Source: Novakomyces olei
Lineage: Eukaryota > Ascomycota > Novakomycetes > Novakomycetales > Novakomycetaceae
Length of the DNA: 64,000 nucleotides
Assembly (NCBI GenBank): GCA_016906335.1
Contig: JADEYG010000007.1
Coordinates: forward strand, 2,557,055-2,621,054
Direction: 5' to 3'
Shown: positions 43,209 to 53,868 of the stretch, in pieces
Numbering within the stretch: the stretch's first letter is position 1
Layout: each line of letters starts with the position of its first letter
Made by a program: the position numbers and the translations under genes
Notes under the pieces: model-generated
The model's input: only the letters and a program-made list of their open reading frames with translations
Told to the model about the DNA's origin: nothing
Databases searched by the model: none

Positions 43209-45416
43209 TCAAACAGATGTTAGTGTTTGCTTTGCCATATATTTTTTTCTTGTGCCTACCGTTGAAATATCGCCTAGGCTATCCTCCTCCCCATTCAGGA
43301 TCTTTCGCAAAATTCGCCGCATTATTTTGCCGCTCCGAGTCTTTGGCATGTCTTGAACAAAATATACCTTCTTCAAAGTTGCAAAAGGCCCAATAGAAGT
43401 ACGAACTTGAAGTATCAATTCCTTTGACAGCTGGTCTGTCTCTGTGGTAGCATCGAAGCTCTTGAGCGAAACAAATGTGTGTAAAGCCTGACCAGTAAGG
43501 TCATCCGCTACTCCAATGGCTGCAGATTCGGCAACACGTGCTGATAAAGACTCAGTGACGAATGAAACAAAAACCAGTATATTCTTACGATGTCCAGACA
43601 ATGCCGCTTCCACTTCAGCCGTAGATAGTCTGTGGCCGGATATATTTACCAGATCGTCAATTCGGCCACGAATCCAATAATATCCGTCATCGTCGCGATA
43701 GGCACCATCACCGGTAAACTAAAACAAAAGTTTTTGTTAGCAAAGCTGGCAGATCAAAAACATAACACTGATTAAGTTCAAGACTTACATAATAACCCGG
43801 GTACACATTGAAGTATGTTTCCATATATCGATCATGACTCTTCCAGATACTCCTTGCCATGCTAGGCCAAGACTTTTTTATAGCAAGAATGCCCTCAACA
43901 TTACCTCCTTTTAGTTCTTTGCCAGTGACAGGCTCAATAATAGCAAGTTCGATTCCAAAGAATGGCAATGACGCACTTCCAGGCTTCATTGGGGTAGTTC
44001 CAACCACAGAGGCAACTGTAGGAGATCCAGTCTCAGTTTGCCAAAATGTCTAAAGCACGAAAATTAGCCCAACTCCTTTAAGTCAAAAGCGACTCGAAAT
44101 TAAGCTCCCTTACATCAGTCAATGGGACATTTTGTCTTCCGATAATATTAAAATACCAGGTCCAAGCGTCCGGCGAAATAGGTTCTCCAGCTGATCCTAA
44201 CACCCTTAAAGACGGCATTTCAGGGATGGTAGCGTCGTCTTCAAATCGCTTGAGTAGTCTCAATGCCGTTGGAGCAGTATAAAAATGGGTAATTTGATAC
44301 TTGTTGATTACATCCCAATATCGACTTCGAGTAGGGTAAATTGGTGTACTTTCAAACACCATAGTACAACATCCAAGAAGTAATGGAGCATACACCACAT
44401 ATGTGTGTCCTGTAATCCAACCAACATCAGCTCCGCAAAACAATTTGTCGTATTCGTGAAGATCAAAAACATATTTGGCCGATACTGCAGCACCAAGTAA
44501 ATATCCCGCTGTCGTGTGTATAAGACCTTTGGGTTTCCCGGTTGATCCGGACGTATATAGAAGAAAAAGAGGATCTTCTGAGTTCATTGGCTCTGGAGGG
44601 AAATAAGCTGGGTGCTTTTCCAGCTCTTCATTCCACCAGAGATCTCGACCTGTCGTCCAAGGTGTCGTAACATTTTTTGATCGGTTGTAGACAATGACGT
44701 TTTGAACACAGTTGCATTGCTCAATCGCCTGGTCCACAATCATTTTCAGTTTAGTTGATTTTCCTCCTCGAAAGCCTTCGTTTGCAGTAATGACCACGCG
44801 AGAGTTGGAATCGAGAATGCGATCTCGAACAGACTCCGCCGAAAAGCCAGCAAAAACAACGGAATGGATGGCACCAATACGTGCGCATGCCAGCATAGAA
44901 ATTATTGCGTTTGGAATCATGGGCATATATATTGTGACAACGTCGCCTTTCTTGACACCGAGAGCTTTGAGAGCCCAAGATAAACGACAAGTGTCTTCAA
45001 GTAACTCGCCATAGGTGATGACTCTGCCTTCATTGGGTTGATCAGCTTCATATATCATAGCTATTTTCTCCGGTGATTTGGCAGCATGTCGGTCGATACA
45101 ATTGTAGGATGCGTTCAGTTTCCCACCAGCAAACCAGGCACTATTGCCTTCAAGCAAAGAGCCGCTGTAGGTAGTATGAAAAGGCGTGTCAAATGAAAGC
45201 AAATCATTCGCCATTCGAGCCCAAAAATTATCGGGATGCATGATTGATTCATTGTAAAGCCTTCGATATTCATCCACTCCGCTGATATGAGGGGTTGAAG
45301 GGTGTTTCGAGCGGAAGGCCTCTGGCGTGAGAACCGAACGGCCAGCATTAGGCTCTTCCTAAGGCCATTAGGCGAATTGATCCAGATCAGTGCTCCTTTT
45401 CAAGCTGTCATACCAT
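43209..45416 (-). CDS. ACS: Acetyl-CoA synthetase, five exons including an ATG-only coding exon
   Basis: Coding exons 45416-45414 (ATG only), 45358-44114, 44049-43789, 43718-43589 and 43540-43209 sum to 1971 nt, 656 residues, the normal length. Intron 1 begins GTATGA directly after the ATG and ends CCTAATGGCCTTAG. ANL-superfamily marks: [52 protein letters not shown] (rebuilt by splicing), [37 protein letters not shown] and the C-terminal catalytic lysine in [10 protein letters not shown]. It makes acetyl-CoA from acetate, ATP and CoA in the cytosol and nucleus. All catalytic motifs are intact. A propionate preference cannot be excluded. Confidence 0.92.
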
Positions 45417-46668
45417 GGCGAGCCTTTACTGTTACAGTAATATGTGAGGATAGCTCCCGCGTGAAAAGACCTTACAGCCTTTCTAGCTGGGGTCCAGACA
45501 AAGGTTTGTACGTGTGCCTGGCTGACTCCCGGCCCGAAAATAAATCGGCGGATTCGGCCTATCGGATTTTACTAAATACTAAATTATCAGAAATAGAGCA
45601 CTGCTTGAAGTATTGCAAGTATTGCTGCTAAACATGGAAAAGGACCAAATAACTATCGTGACTTGGCATGAGCGGATATCCACACGTGTGCTGCATGCCA
45701 GTACAGTAAAAATTCGGTGGCATGTGGGTATATATGCCAGCGAATGTGCCAGATGCGCGTAACTACTGTCTCAAGTCGAGCAAGAAAACAGAAAGTCTAT
45801 CGTGTATCTATTGTGCAAGCTTAGGCGATAGCGTAGATAACCAAATTTACGCGATATCTTGGATAACCAAATCGGGCGCAAACCCAGTGAGAAAATCGCG
45901 AATAATTGGGCGCGTGCCTGCGACCTTGCTGTCATTTTATCGGATGTCGGTAACAATAATCGACTAGAGCACGAGAAAATTGCTTACCAACTGCCGGCTG
46001 GATTTCTGCGCGTCAAGCGAGTTTTTATTCATGACTATTTTGGACAAGTTCATTCGACATTTAGGAAACCCTATGCATTATATCCAAAAATTACGGTCGT
46101 TCAGATACTTGACTACTAAATACTAACCTCATCCTTGTATACAAATAACATTTATATCCTTTTCCTATCGATTGAATATGCTAGCCCCACTCTATTGACC
46201 ATGTCTTCACAATCACCGGTTCAGACTTAACCATATTGATTATTTATTATTTTATCTTGCATAAATACAAGATTTATTGGCCGAAGTCACCAGACTACAG
46301 TACAATTAATACTAAATAATTTATCATTATAATAATTTATAAGTGTAATTTACATAATAACATATACCAACTCCACTACCCACCACAAATATTGCACAGG
46401 CTGTATGGTCACTCTCCGTGTCCATATAGCCATATAACTCTAAGATGCTCCATAACTAACTTACAATCCATTTCAGCTTCTTGCCCTCATCCCGTTTCTT
46501 CGAAATCTGTCAGTTCCCTTCCATTCCCTCCTAATCCTTAACATCGTAGGATTCTCTCCCGATTAATAATATCTGCCGATTCTCTAGGGGTATAAAACTA
46601 ATTATAGGCCTTTCAGCTGAGGGTCTGACCGCCCAATGACCAACAGTCTCTTAGGCTTGAACGTTGTT
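45417..46668. other. Spacer of about 1.25 kb
   Basis: Contains the acetyl-CoA synthetase promoter on the left and the 3' side of the next Zn2Cys6 gene on the right. Short frames at 45722-45967, 45771-45956 and 45859-46119 overlap each other and show no domain. 46.1-46.6 kb is AT-rich and featureless. Confidence 0.4.
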
Positions 46669-48414
46669 TCAAAAGCTCCACAAAGCCAAATCAAAGGAAT
46701 CCCAAAATTCAGAATTCAGCGAGTTTATCTGATCATCTGAAAGCAGAGGTATGCCATTCACGATAGAAGACTGCGAGGCTCTATCGTGCAAAGAGATGTT
46801 AGTTTTCTCTCTTGAATCATTATCGCTCGGCATGCCGCACTCCTCAAGAGTGTCAGCTGCTGCGTCTTGGCCATTGCTTTTCTGGTGATCGATTTGCCAT
46901 TCGTCAACCATCCAGATCAACTCAAAAAAATGACTTGCACCGAGTCGCGACTGAAACCCGTTTTGTGACTTAAGAACATGTTCTAGTTGATTCGTTGCCA
47001 GCCAATGATTGATAGTCTCTATCACGCGTTTGGCCCGAAACCCTAGTAAGTTCCTCAGCGGATTTTCACGCTCAAAAAACCTATAGGCCTCTGAGATCGC
47101 GCTGTGCACGAAATCGAGGTCGACGAAAATGCTGTATTTTGAGAACAGTAACTTATAAAGAAACAAAGCACTGCTACCTACTGAATAGGTTGGCCAAAGT
47201 GGCCACGATTCGGTGCCGTATTTGCCTTGCATCTGCGTGGCCAAGCGTATTATTTCATGGCAAGTTTTGGAGGACGATAGCGATAGTTCTGCCAACAGGC
47301 TTTCGTTTAGTTCCGAAGCAGTAAATACCAATCCCGCCTCCTGCAGTGTAGCCGAGAGAAGCATCAGGCGCACAACGCAGGAAGTCTCTGCCTCTAGTTG
47401 GTCAGATGATAATTCGAATTCAGTGCGTAACGAAGTAAGCATAGATTGTAGAAGTTTGTGAGTGTGAAGCGATATTTTGACTTTTTCTGGGCTTGAGTTG
47501 TGAAGAATCTGCTCCTCGAGAACGAATTGGGTGTTCTGCTCTAATCTGCGAGCTATGGCGGCATACCAATACATGAGCTTTGGCACACCCGTAGCATCGC
47601 CTCTCGAAGCCAGAAACTTGAGAATGACAGGATCTTGGTTGACCGTGGGCGGGAATCCCTTAAAGCAGGCTACGTACTGATTAACCACGTAGCATGCTAT
47701 CCAGGTACAAAGGCGCTCACTTTCCACCGTCAACGAAACGTATCCGGGCGCCAAATATTCGTCCGGATAATTTGGCCGGTGCAGCCCAATGTTTTGCGCC
47801 AGATGAATGGCAGTCCCACAATAGATCCAAGAGAGATTACGTGAGCTCGTAAGCTTTGATGATTTCCATAAGGCAAGCAGGAGCAGAGCCTGTACAGCAA
47901 AAATAGCGGTCCTGTCTCTTTCTAGTGCCTCAAAAGACTCTTTAGCCGTAAGCCGTGTAATCGAAGCATCAATCTTCTGTCCGAGTTCAACTTCGGAGCA
48001 CTTGGCTGCTATCATACAGATGCTCCAGAACAAGAGCGGAGATTTCATAAAAAGCACCTTTGGCTCTGCATCACTCCTGACAATAGGCAGATATCTACTA
48101 GGACCTTCGAAGAAAATCTTGAAGAGATTGGAAGCGTCGGCCAGACTAAGGGCAACGTGCTCCAGAGAAAAAGCATCGTCAGAAAAGGGCGCAGACGAAT
48201 CTCTCTCTGCAAAGGCCCGGGCAGTACCATCTGGTAGAGCAAGAGGCTCTGCTGGTTGATAGCCTTGCACGTCATAGACGCACTCCAGTTTTCTTCGCCG
48301 GCACCGCAAGCATGGTTTTCCAGGATCTCTAATGCAGCGCATTTTGAGCTGCCTGCAGCGATTGCAGGCACTGTGTCGACTCTGTCGCCGAGGCTTTATC
48401 GCACGACCAGTCAT
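46669..48414 (-). CDS. Zn2Cys6 transcription factor, intronless
   Basis: Single exon. The frame is open from a TTG at 48444, but the first ATG is 48414, giving 581 residues. The cluster is CNRCRQLKMRC followed by CLRCRRRKLEC near residues 15-45, preceded by a basic KPRRQSR tract. The Fungal_trans middle region is complete (LFWSICMIAAKCSEVE, AIHLAQNIGLHRPNY, ESERLCTWIACYVVNQYVACFKGFPP). The C-terminus has an acidic-aromatic end (EFWDSFDLALWSF), likely an activation domain. Unlike the other three Zn2Cys6 genes in the window it has no intron. It has no obvious pathway partner; the neighbours are acetyl-CoA synthetase and dienelactone hydrolase. Confidence 0.88.
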   Translation of the reverse strand: MTGRAIKPRRQSRHSACNRCRQLKMRCIRDPGKPCLRCRRRKLECVYDVQGYQPAEPLALPDGTARAFAERDSSAPFSDDAFSLEHVALSLADASNLFKIFFEGPSRYLPIVRSDAEPKVLFMKSPLLFWSICMIAAKCSEVELGQKIDASITRLTAKESFEALERDRTAIFAVQALLLLALWKSSKLTSSRNLSWIYCGTAIHLAQNIGLHRPNYPDEYLAPGYVSLTVESERLCTWIACYVVNQYVACFKGFPPTVNQDPVILKFLASRGDATGVPKLMYWYAAIARRLEQNTQFVLEEQILHNSSPEKVKISLHTHKLLQSMLTSLRTEFELSSDQLEAETSCVVRLMLLSATLQEAGLVFTASELNESLLAELSLSSSKTCHEIIRLATQMQGKYGTESWPLWPTYSVGSSALFLYKLLFSKYSIFVDLDFVHSAISEAYRFFERENPLRNLLGFRAKRVIETINHWLATNQLEHVLKSQNGFQSRLGASHFFELIWMVDEWQIDHQKSNGQDAAADTLEECGMPSDNDSREKTNISLHDRASQSSIVNGIPLLSDDQINSLNSEFWDSFDLALWSF

Positions 48415-49488
48415 GATAATTTGAAGACTGATGTTGAGCGTCAAAGATTGGGCCTGCTGGAATTAGATGGTCCTCTCCTGAAGCAATAGTACGACCGCAT
48501 CAAAAGCTATAATGCTGCTTTAGCACCATAGACTTCAGACAAGGCAGCGAGGTGGAGAAAATCCAACATTTGCCAGCTGTGCAAAGCAAAAATTTGATCC
48601 ACGGCCTAGTTCTACGATCCTATAATGCGCCGATCCGCCCAACACATATAGATCCTGTTGCAGAGTTGAGTTTTACAAGTCAGTAAATTAGCTTGAATGT
48701 CACCTAAATCTGAATCTATAGTTTTCTATCTAAATCACCAAATGTAGATCACCTGTTTATACTATGAAAACAACAAAGAACAAAGTGAGCAAAAAACAAG
48801 GTATTACTTAAGAACAAAGGACAAGGCCTTATCACAAGGAGCAAAGTGTCGTCCTTGTCCAAGGTCAGTATAGGAAGTAAGGCAGCATTCTCTTTGGGTA
48901 CGTATATTATACATTGTTAGGACCCAACCCAATATTTGATTTAAAAAACCCAGCTATCCAGGCCTTATCGAAATGGAACAAGGTAGCAGCGCGGCGCTAT
49001 TGCAATATAGGCGAAGCTATAGGATAACGGCGTCTTGAAGCAGTTATGGTTTCAAAGCACTGAGATTAATAGTACTATGGGCGAATGGGTCCCTATTTAT
49101 AGACAACGAGTGGTCGAGCAAATGCATCTCTCGTTCCCTTCCATACATATATTAGAAAATAGAACCCCCTGATCAATGGGGGTACCCACATACACACACA
49201 AGAAATACTAAACAAACTAAGCTTGTACAAACTGTTATAGAACCCAAACTTCATAAACTACCCGACCGTCGGCCGACGGGAGGAGCGTCTCCGCTTCTCC
49301 CCAATTAGGTTTAGGGTTTGCTAGGGTTTGCTAGGGTTAGTTTGGTAAACCCGGACCAGTTGAAGCAAGAACACACATATATAGCCTACATAGCCTATCA
49401 AAATATACTATCCCACTTAATACGAACTCCATCAGATCCAAATCATAATATGTCAAGCCCACGCTACGCTAACCAGGGTTAGTTAGGG
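48415..49488. other. Spacer with telomere-like tracts
   Basis: About 1.07 kb without genes. It contains a perfect 14-bp palindrome CCGTCGGCCGACGG (49266-49279), a degenerate telomere-like tract at about 49306-49345 (TTTAGGGTTTGCTAGGG type) and a second one, AGGGTTAGTTAGGGTTAAA, at 49475-49493, running into the stop codon of the next gene. Confidence 0.5.
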
Positions 49489-50313
49489 TTAAATATCACG
49501 GTCTTTAGCGTGCTTGTCGAAAAAGCTGGCAAAGTTGTCGAAGCCTTGTACAAATCGTTGCTGATGAACAGGGTCTTTTGGATCGTGCCGTGCCCCCATG
49601 AAACCGTGGGGAACATCGCCAAAAGTTTCTACCCGGCTGTCGCTGCCGCGTTTGGCAGACTTGAACTGGTTTGCAAACTCTGCTACTACAGCCTTGTCTT
49701 CGTCATGTGATGCCAGCAGATAGAAGGGGGCTTGCAGGTCTTTTGCATCGGCTGGATCCAGCAACCTATATTTTGTAAGTGTAAGCAGACTGATGCGAGT
49801 GGGCGGCCCGCACGGAGGCACTTACGACGGATGGCACACTGCGGCAGCGCGAACAGGCACATGAGGGTCATGCAAAAGTAAGGTAACCGGCTTTGCGCCC
49901 CAGCATGCACCATACAGGAATATTGGCGCCGTTGTAGTGCCAGCAATGTGCATTACAATTTCTCGCAATTTCTTTGTGCTCGCTTCGACGTTTGCACGGC
50001 CTTTAAGAAAGCTCATGATTGCATCGGTGCGCGGTCCCGGTTCCATCGCGCCTATGGCCTTCTCTTCTAGAGAATGGCCTTCGAAAAAGTCGGGCAGGTA
50101 GACCCGATATCCTTTTGCAGCAAGCGTGTCGACTCCTCTCAGAGTCTGCTCGTGGAAGCCAAAGATATCGTACACACCAACAGCGACGGGTGTGTCTTTT
50201 CCATCCCCACCGGATACATATGTCTCGAGTCCCGCAAAGGTTTCGTAAGTGCCCTGAGGCTTATAGTCGCTGGTCACTGCCGGCTCGCTGGACGTACAGC
50301 ACGGAGAAGTCAT
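49489..50313 (-). CDS. Dienelactone hydrolase family protein, two exons
   Basis: Exons 50313-49826 and 49765-49489, with a 60-nt intron, give 254 residues, typical of the family (yeast Aim2-like). The alpha/beta-hydrolase triad is visible: Cys nucleophile in YGACWGAK, Asp in LLASHDEDK, His in DVPHGFMGARHD. The N-terminal CCTSSEPAVTSDYKPQGTY pattern is typical of fungal members. The canonical enzyme opens dienelactone in chlorocatechol and protocatechuate-type routes; fungal members are often of unknown substrate. It diverges from a DHA1 exporter across about 370 bp bearing CCGGCTGA repeats. The stop codon TAA lies inside a telomere-like tract. Confidence 0.9.
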
Positions 50314-50685
50314 GTCAAGGTTAATTTACAGCGCAATAGTTCTTGGATGGATGGTGTTTAATGGGAGCGTCAAGAAGGGCGTCTTTGGTCTCCGCTTAAA
50401 TGCTTTCCCGTAATGGCTCCATCGGAGCCGGAGCAAAGCCCAGTAAATCCGTAGGTCCGGCTGAGCAATCCGGCTGAGCAGTCCGGCTGAGCAGCTCGGT
50501 CGAAATGCTCGGTTGAACTTGTCCGGCTGACATCCGGTTGAGTGTCAGACGTCCGGCTGACATCCGGCTGACACGACAGGCAAATTGTCGGAGCTTGAGC
50601 CCTGCCAGCTTCATAAAATGGACTCTATGGGGCACCCTGGTGCTTACTACAGGGCGGACTGACACTGGTAGCTGTGTCGCGAGTC
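50314..50685. promoter_or_regulatory. Divergent promoter, dienelactone hydrolase / MFS exporter
   Basis: 372-bp divergent region dominated by direct CCGGCTGA repeats, which probably act as an upstream activating cluster for one or both genes. Confidence 0.5.
50457..50572 (+). repeat. CCGGCTGA direct-repeat cluster in divergent promoter
   Basis: CCGGCTGA occurs about six times between 50457 and 50572, first at a strict 13-bp period (50457, 50470, 50483), then at wider spacing, with variants CCGGTTGA and TCGGTTGA between. All copies share one orientation. Confidence 0.85.
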
Positions 50686-52158
50686 ATGATTAAAGGCAAT
50701 GGATCTGGGGAAAAGAGTTCAGCCGCAGCTGGGGAAACGTATCCCGTGACAGACTGGGATAGTGGTATTGTTGCATGGGATAGTCAAGATGATCCGGAAA
50801 ACCCGCAGAATTTCAAAATGTGGCGCAAAGTACTGAATCTGGCTTTGCTTGTGGCGGCAACGTTTTGCTCGCCGTTTGCGTCGAGCTCATTTTCGCCCGG
50901 CGCAGGCGATGCTATGAGAGATTTTCACAACAATTCTGATATCTTGAGAGCGTTTATCGTGAGCGTCTACATCTTGGGCTATGCTGTGGGGCCGTTGGTT
51001 ATTGCGCCTCTATCAGAGCTGTATGGGCGCTGGATCGTCCTTTCCGTGTGTAATTCCATGTTCACCGTCTTTCAGATTGGATGTGCGTTGGCCCCAAACG
51101 TCACTGGTATGGCGTTTTGTCGCCTATTGACAGGTATCGGCGGCTCTGCTTGTATAACGTGTGGTGGAGGCATCGTCAGCGATATGTTTGGGCGCCACGA
51201 GCGTGGCCGCGTCATGGCTATCTACTCCTTTGGGCCCGTACTCGGGCCCTCCATCGGCCCTATTGCGGGGGGGTTCATTTCTACCAGAATTGGCTGGAGA
51301 TGGGGGTTTTGGATATTACTGATTGCCGGCTTTACCATAACCACGCTCAATGTTTGTTTCCTCAAGGAAACAAATGCAATGGTTTTGCTTGAGCGCAAGA
51401 CCAAGCGCTTGCGGCGCGAGACAAAACGGGACAATCTTGTCAATTATTATGTGCAAAAAAATTCTGCTATATCTCCCCAGCGCAAATTCAAACAGGCACT
51501 TCTGATGCCCATCAAGATATTAATGCAGCCGGTTGTTACGGCAGCCGCGTTGCATCTCGCTTTTGTCTACGGACTTTTTTACCTCCTTCTGACCTCCTTG
51601 TCTGAAATTTTCATCGAAAACTATCACTGGAAATTAGACATCGCGAATCTCTGCTTCGTTCCGCTTATGCTCGGCTTCATTCTCGGCGGAGTGTTTGTTG
51701 TAGCGTTTTCAGATGCATATTGCCGGAGATTGGCTCGCATCAATGGACACTTCCGTCCTGAATATAGACTCTTGTTTCTCATCTATAGCGAATTTACATT
51801 GCCGATAGGGTTCATTTGGTATGGGTGGACTGCATACAAAAAAGTGTTTTGGATTGTTCCTATGATCGGACTAGTACCTGTGGGCTACGGCACGCTGACT
51901 GCATTTGTCAGTACTCAGATGTATATAGTAGACGCTGTCCCGGCGTATGCTAGTAGTGGTTTGGCGGCAATCACAGTCACCCGCAGCCTTTTTGGTGCCC
52001 TTTTACCTCTTTGCGGTCACAAAATGTACCAATCTTTGTCATACGGCTGGGCCAGCACAATGCTAGGTCTGATTGCGCTTATTCTTTCGGCTACGCCTTA
52101 TGCATTTGCAATTTTTTTAAGGAGGCATGATGCAACATTGGTCGAAAATGGTATTTGA
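50686..52158 (+). CDS. MFS multidrug/polyamine exporter (DHA1 family), intronless
   Basis: Single exon. The upstream codon at 50674 is GTG; the first ATG is 50686, giving 490 residues. DHA1 hallmarks: DPENPQNFKMWRK before the first segment, PLSELYGRWIVL (motif A variant), RLLTGIGGSACITCGGGIVSD, YSFGPVLGPSIGPIAGGF (motif C, antiporter signature) and GWRWGFWILLIAGF. The length and pattern fit the Tpo/Flr-type drug-proton antiporters of the plasma membrane. It shares a repeat-rich promoter with dienelactone hydrolase, suggesting a joint response to an aromatic compound; that is inference. Confidence 0.88.
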   Translation: MIKGNGSGEKSSAAAGETYPVTDWDSGIVAWDSQDDPENPQNFKMWRKVLNLALLVAATFCSPFASSSFSPGAGDAMRDFHNNSDILRAFIVSVYILGYAVGPLVIAPLSELYGRWIVLSVCNSMFTVFQIGCALAPNVTGMAFCRLLTGIGGSACITCGGGIVSDMFGRHERGRVMAIYSFGPVLGPSIGPIAGGFISTRIGWRWGFWILLIAGFTITTLNVCFLKETNAMVLLERKTKRLRRETKRDNLVNYYVQKNSAISPQRKFKQALLMPIKILMQPVVTAAALHLAFVYGLFYLLLTSLSEIFIENYHWKLDIANLCFVPLMLGFILGGVFVVAFSDAYCRRLARINGHFRPEYRLLFLIYSEFTLPIGFIWYGWTAYKKVFWIVPMIGLVPVGYGTLTAFVSTQMYIVDAVPAYASSGLAAITVTRSLFGALLPLCGHKMYQSLSYGWASTMLGLIALILSATPYAFAIFLRRHDATLVENGI

Positions 52159-53868
52159 AGGAGCAATTCGGGTTCCTCAGCTAGAAATGCTAGTGGGGTT
52201 ACAGAGAAAGCTAATCAAACCATTTTACAGGTTGCAATATGAACACTAGATACAGAAAATACTGGCGCAGCGAGCCCAATTATCCCGAATTCTGATAGAC
52301 GTTGATCAAAGCTTGGCTCCCGGAAACTACCAGCATTATTCTGACGGGGGCACGCTTAAATGAATACGTCTTTTAGAATATTAATTATATGCTGGCGCTA
52401 ATGCAATAGTTCATGTCTTTCCTTTCTCATCTGCGCTGTAAGCTGCCCTTGAGAGACGTCATGAGTCTGAAGGCCACACTCATGTGAAAACATGTTGGCT
52501 TCTGCCATCACTAGTTGCCATATGGTCATGATAAAGAAGCGGGAATAGGCGCTACTATTCTGCATAAGAGTCACTACGAATGGCATCAGGGATTACAACG
52601 GGCAAGCTTGTAGGCGGGATCATACTGGCGCGATTGTTTGGCTGTGAGCATTGACTAGATAGATCAAAGATGGACTGCATCTTTGATCATGCTTGATTGC
52701 CCTTGGCTTTTTGCTTGTCCCGACCTTCTAAAATAACTTCAGACCAGGAAAAGAATCACAAGGTATTCGGTTTCTGCCGCCCTTATTCGCTCCGTCTACC
52801 TTCGGATAAAGCTTCCGAGCTCGTAAATACTCAGACAATTCGTTGTTGAGTAGTCACTTATTACCCTCGAGGGCCATGAAAGCATTATTTAATCGATTCC
52901 TGTGGGTCACATATTTTCGTTTTGCTTGCCTGGTAGAACCGCTGAACAAGTAGACAAAAGCGGAAATATAGCAAGAACGAGAGACGGGGAAGCGGGGTAA
53001 AAACCCAATTTGTCAATTACTCCTTTTATGTAACCGGAAGTTGGTCAGACTGCCCAAACTATATCACTCTGGAAGGATTTTGTCAAAGTTAGATGTGTAG
53101 ACGAAGAAATGTATAAGATGCTCCTGAGGACGCGATTATGCTCCTCGATTCGTGTCATTGCTGCTGTTCTATGTGTCTTGCAACGACGACTATTCATTCT
53201 CAAGTTCGATCTGTGTAGACAAGCGTTGACTTAATTGGTATGGCCTGTCAAGCCATCGCTCGGTGCTATGATTTTTTTTGGTAGCATAGAGCCAAGGAAA
53301 GGTTGAGTAAAGAAGGTAAAAATAATTTAGACCTCTATTTCCATCGTCCATGTAGAAAAAATTATCTCCAATTCACCGTTTCGTCTACTTTTGAGGCTCA
53401 AGGGTTGGCTTGTCCCAGCGGGACGGTGTTACACTCAGCAATAAGATTTTCCAGCTTCTCCCTAATCCTTCGCACCACAAACTCAAAATTGACGCTCTTT
53501 CTATTCATCGATATTTCGTCGGGTCGGCTACCTTTTAACGTGAACTTTTCCAGTTTAATATATGGGCAATGTACTAGTGCGTTCTGACATTTCGCCGAAA
53601 TATCAGTTATAGGGTTTTCTTGATTTTTAGACTGCAATTATTATACAAAACAATATATACTAACTGACATTTCGTCGAAATGTCGCTAGTAATAATAACT
53701 AGGATCCTACGTTTAGTGCAGCGTCACGTCCTAAGGATCAAAAGTAATAATGCTGGATCTTATTTAGAGCCAATATGTTAAAATATTTACAAAAATCAAT
53801 ATGCGATTATGAAATTTTGACCTTGGCTTCACCCTCGACGAACCCTGGCAAAACTGTGGACTCTGGGG
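52159..53868. other. Gene-poor subtelomeric spacer
   Basis: About 1.7 kb without a supported gene. A minus-strand frame at 53398-53637 begins at TTG and has no recognised domain (SMNRKSVNFEFVVRRIREKLENLIAEC), so it is left uncalled, though it could be the remnant of a small gene. Two palindromic GACATTTCG elements at 53585 and 53666 lie on the HNH gene side. Confidence 0.4.
53585..53684. promoter_or_regulatory. Two GACATTTCG-N-CGAAATGTC palindromes upstream of HNH gene
   Basis: A perfect 19-bp palindrome GACATTTCGTCGAAATGTC at 53666-53684, and an imperfect copy GACATTTCGCCGAAATATC at 53586-53604. They lie 185-285 bp before the HNH_2 gene. A third copy precedes the FunK1 kinase at about 60193. 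Confidence 0.55.
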
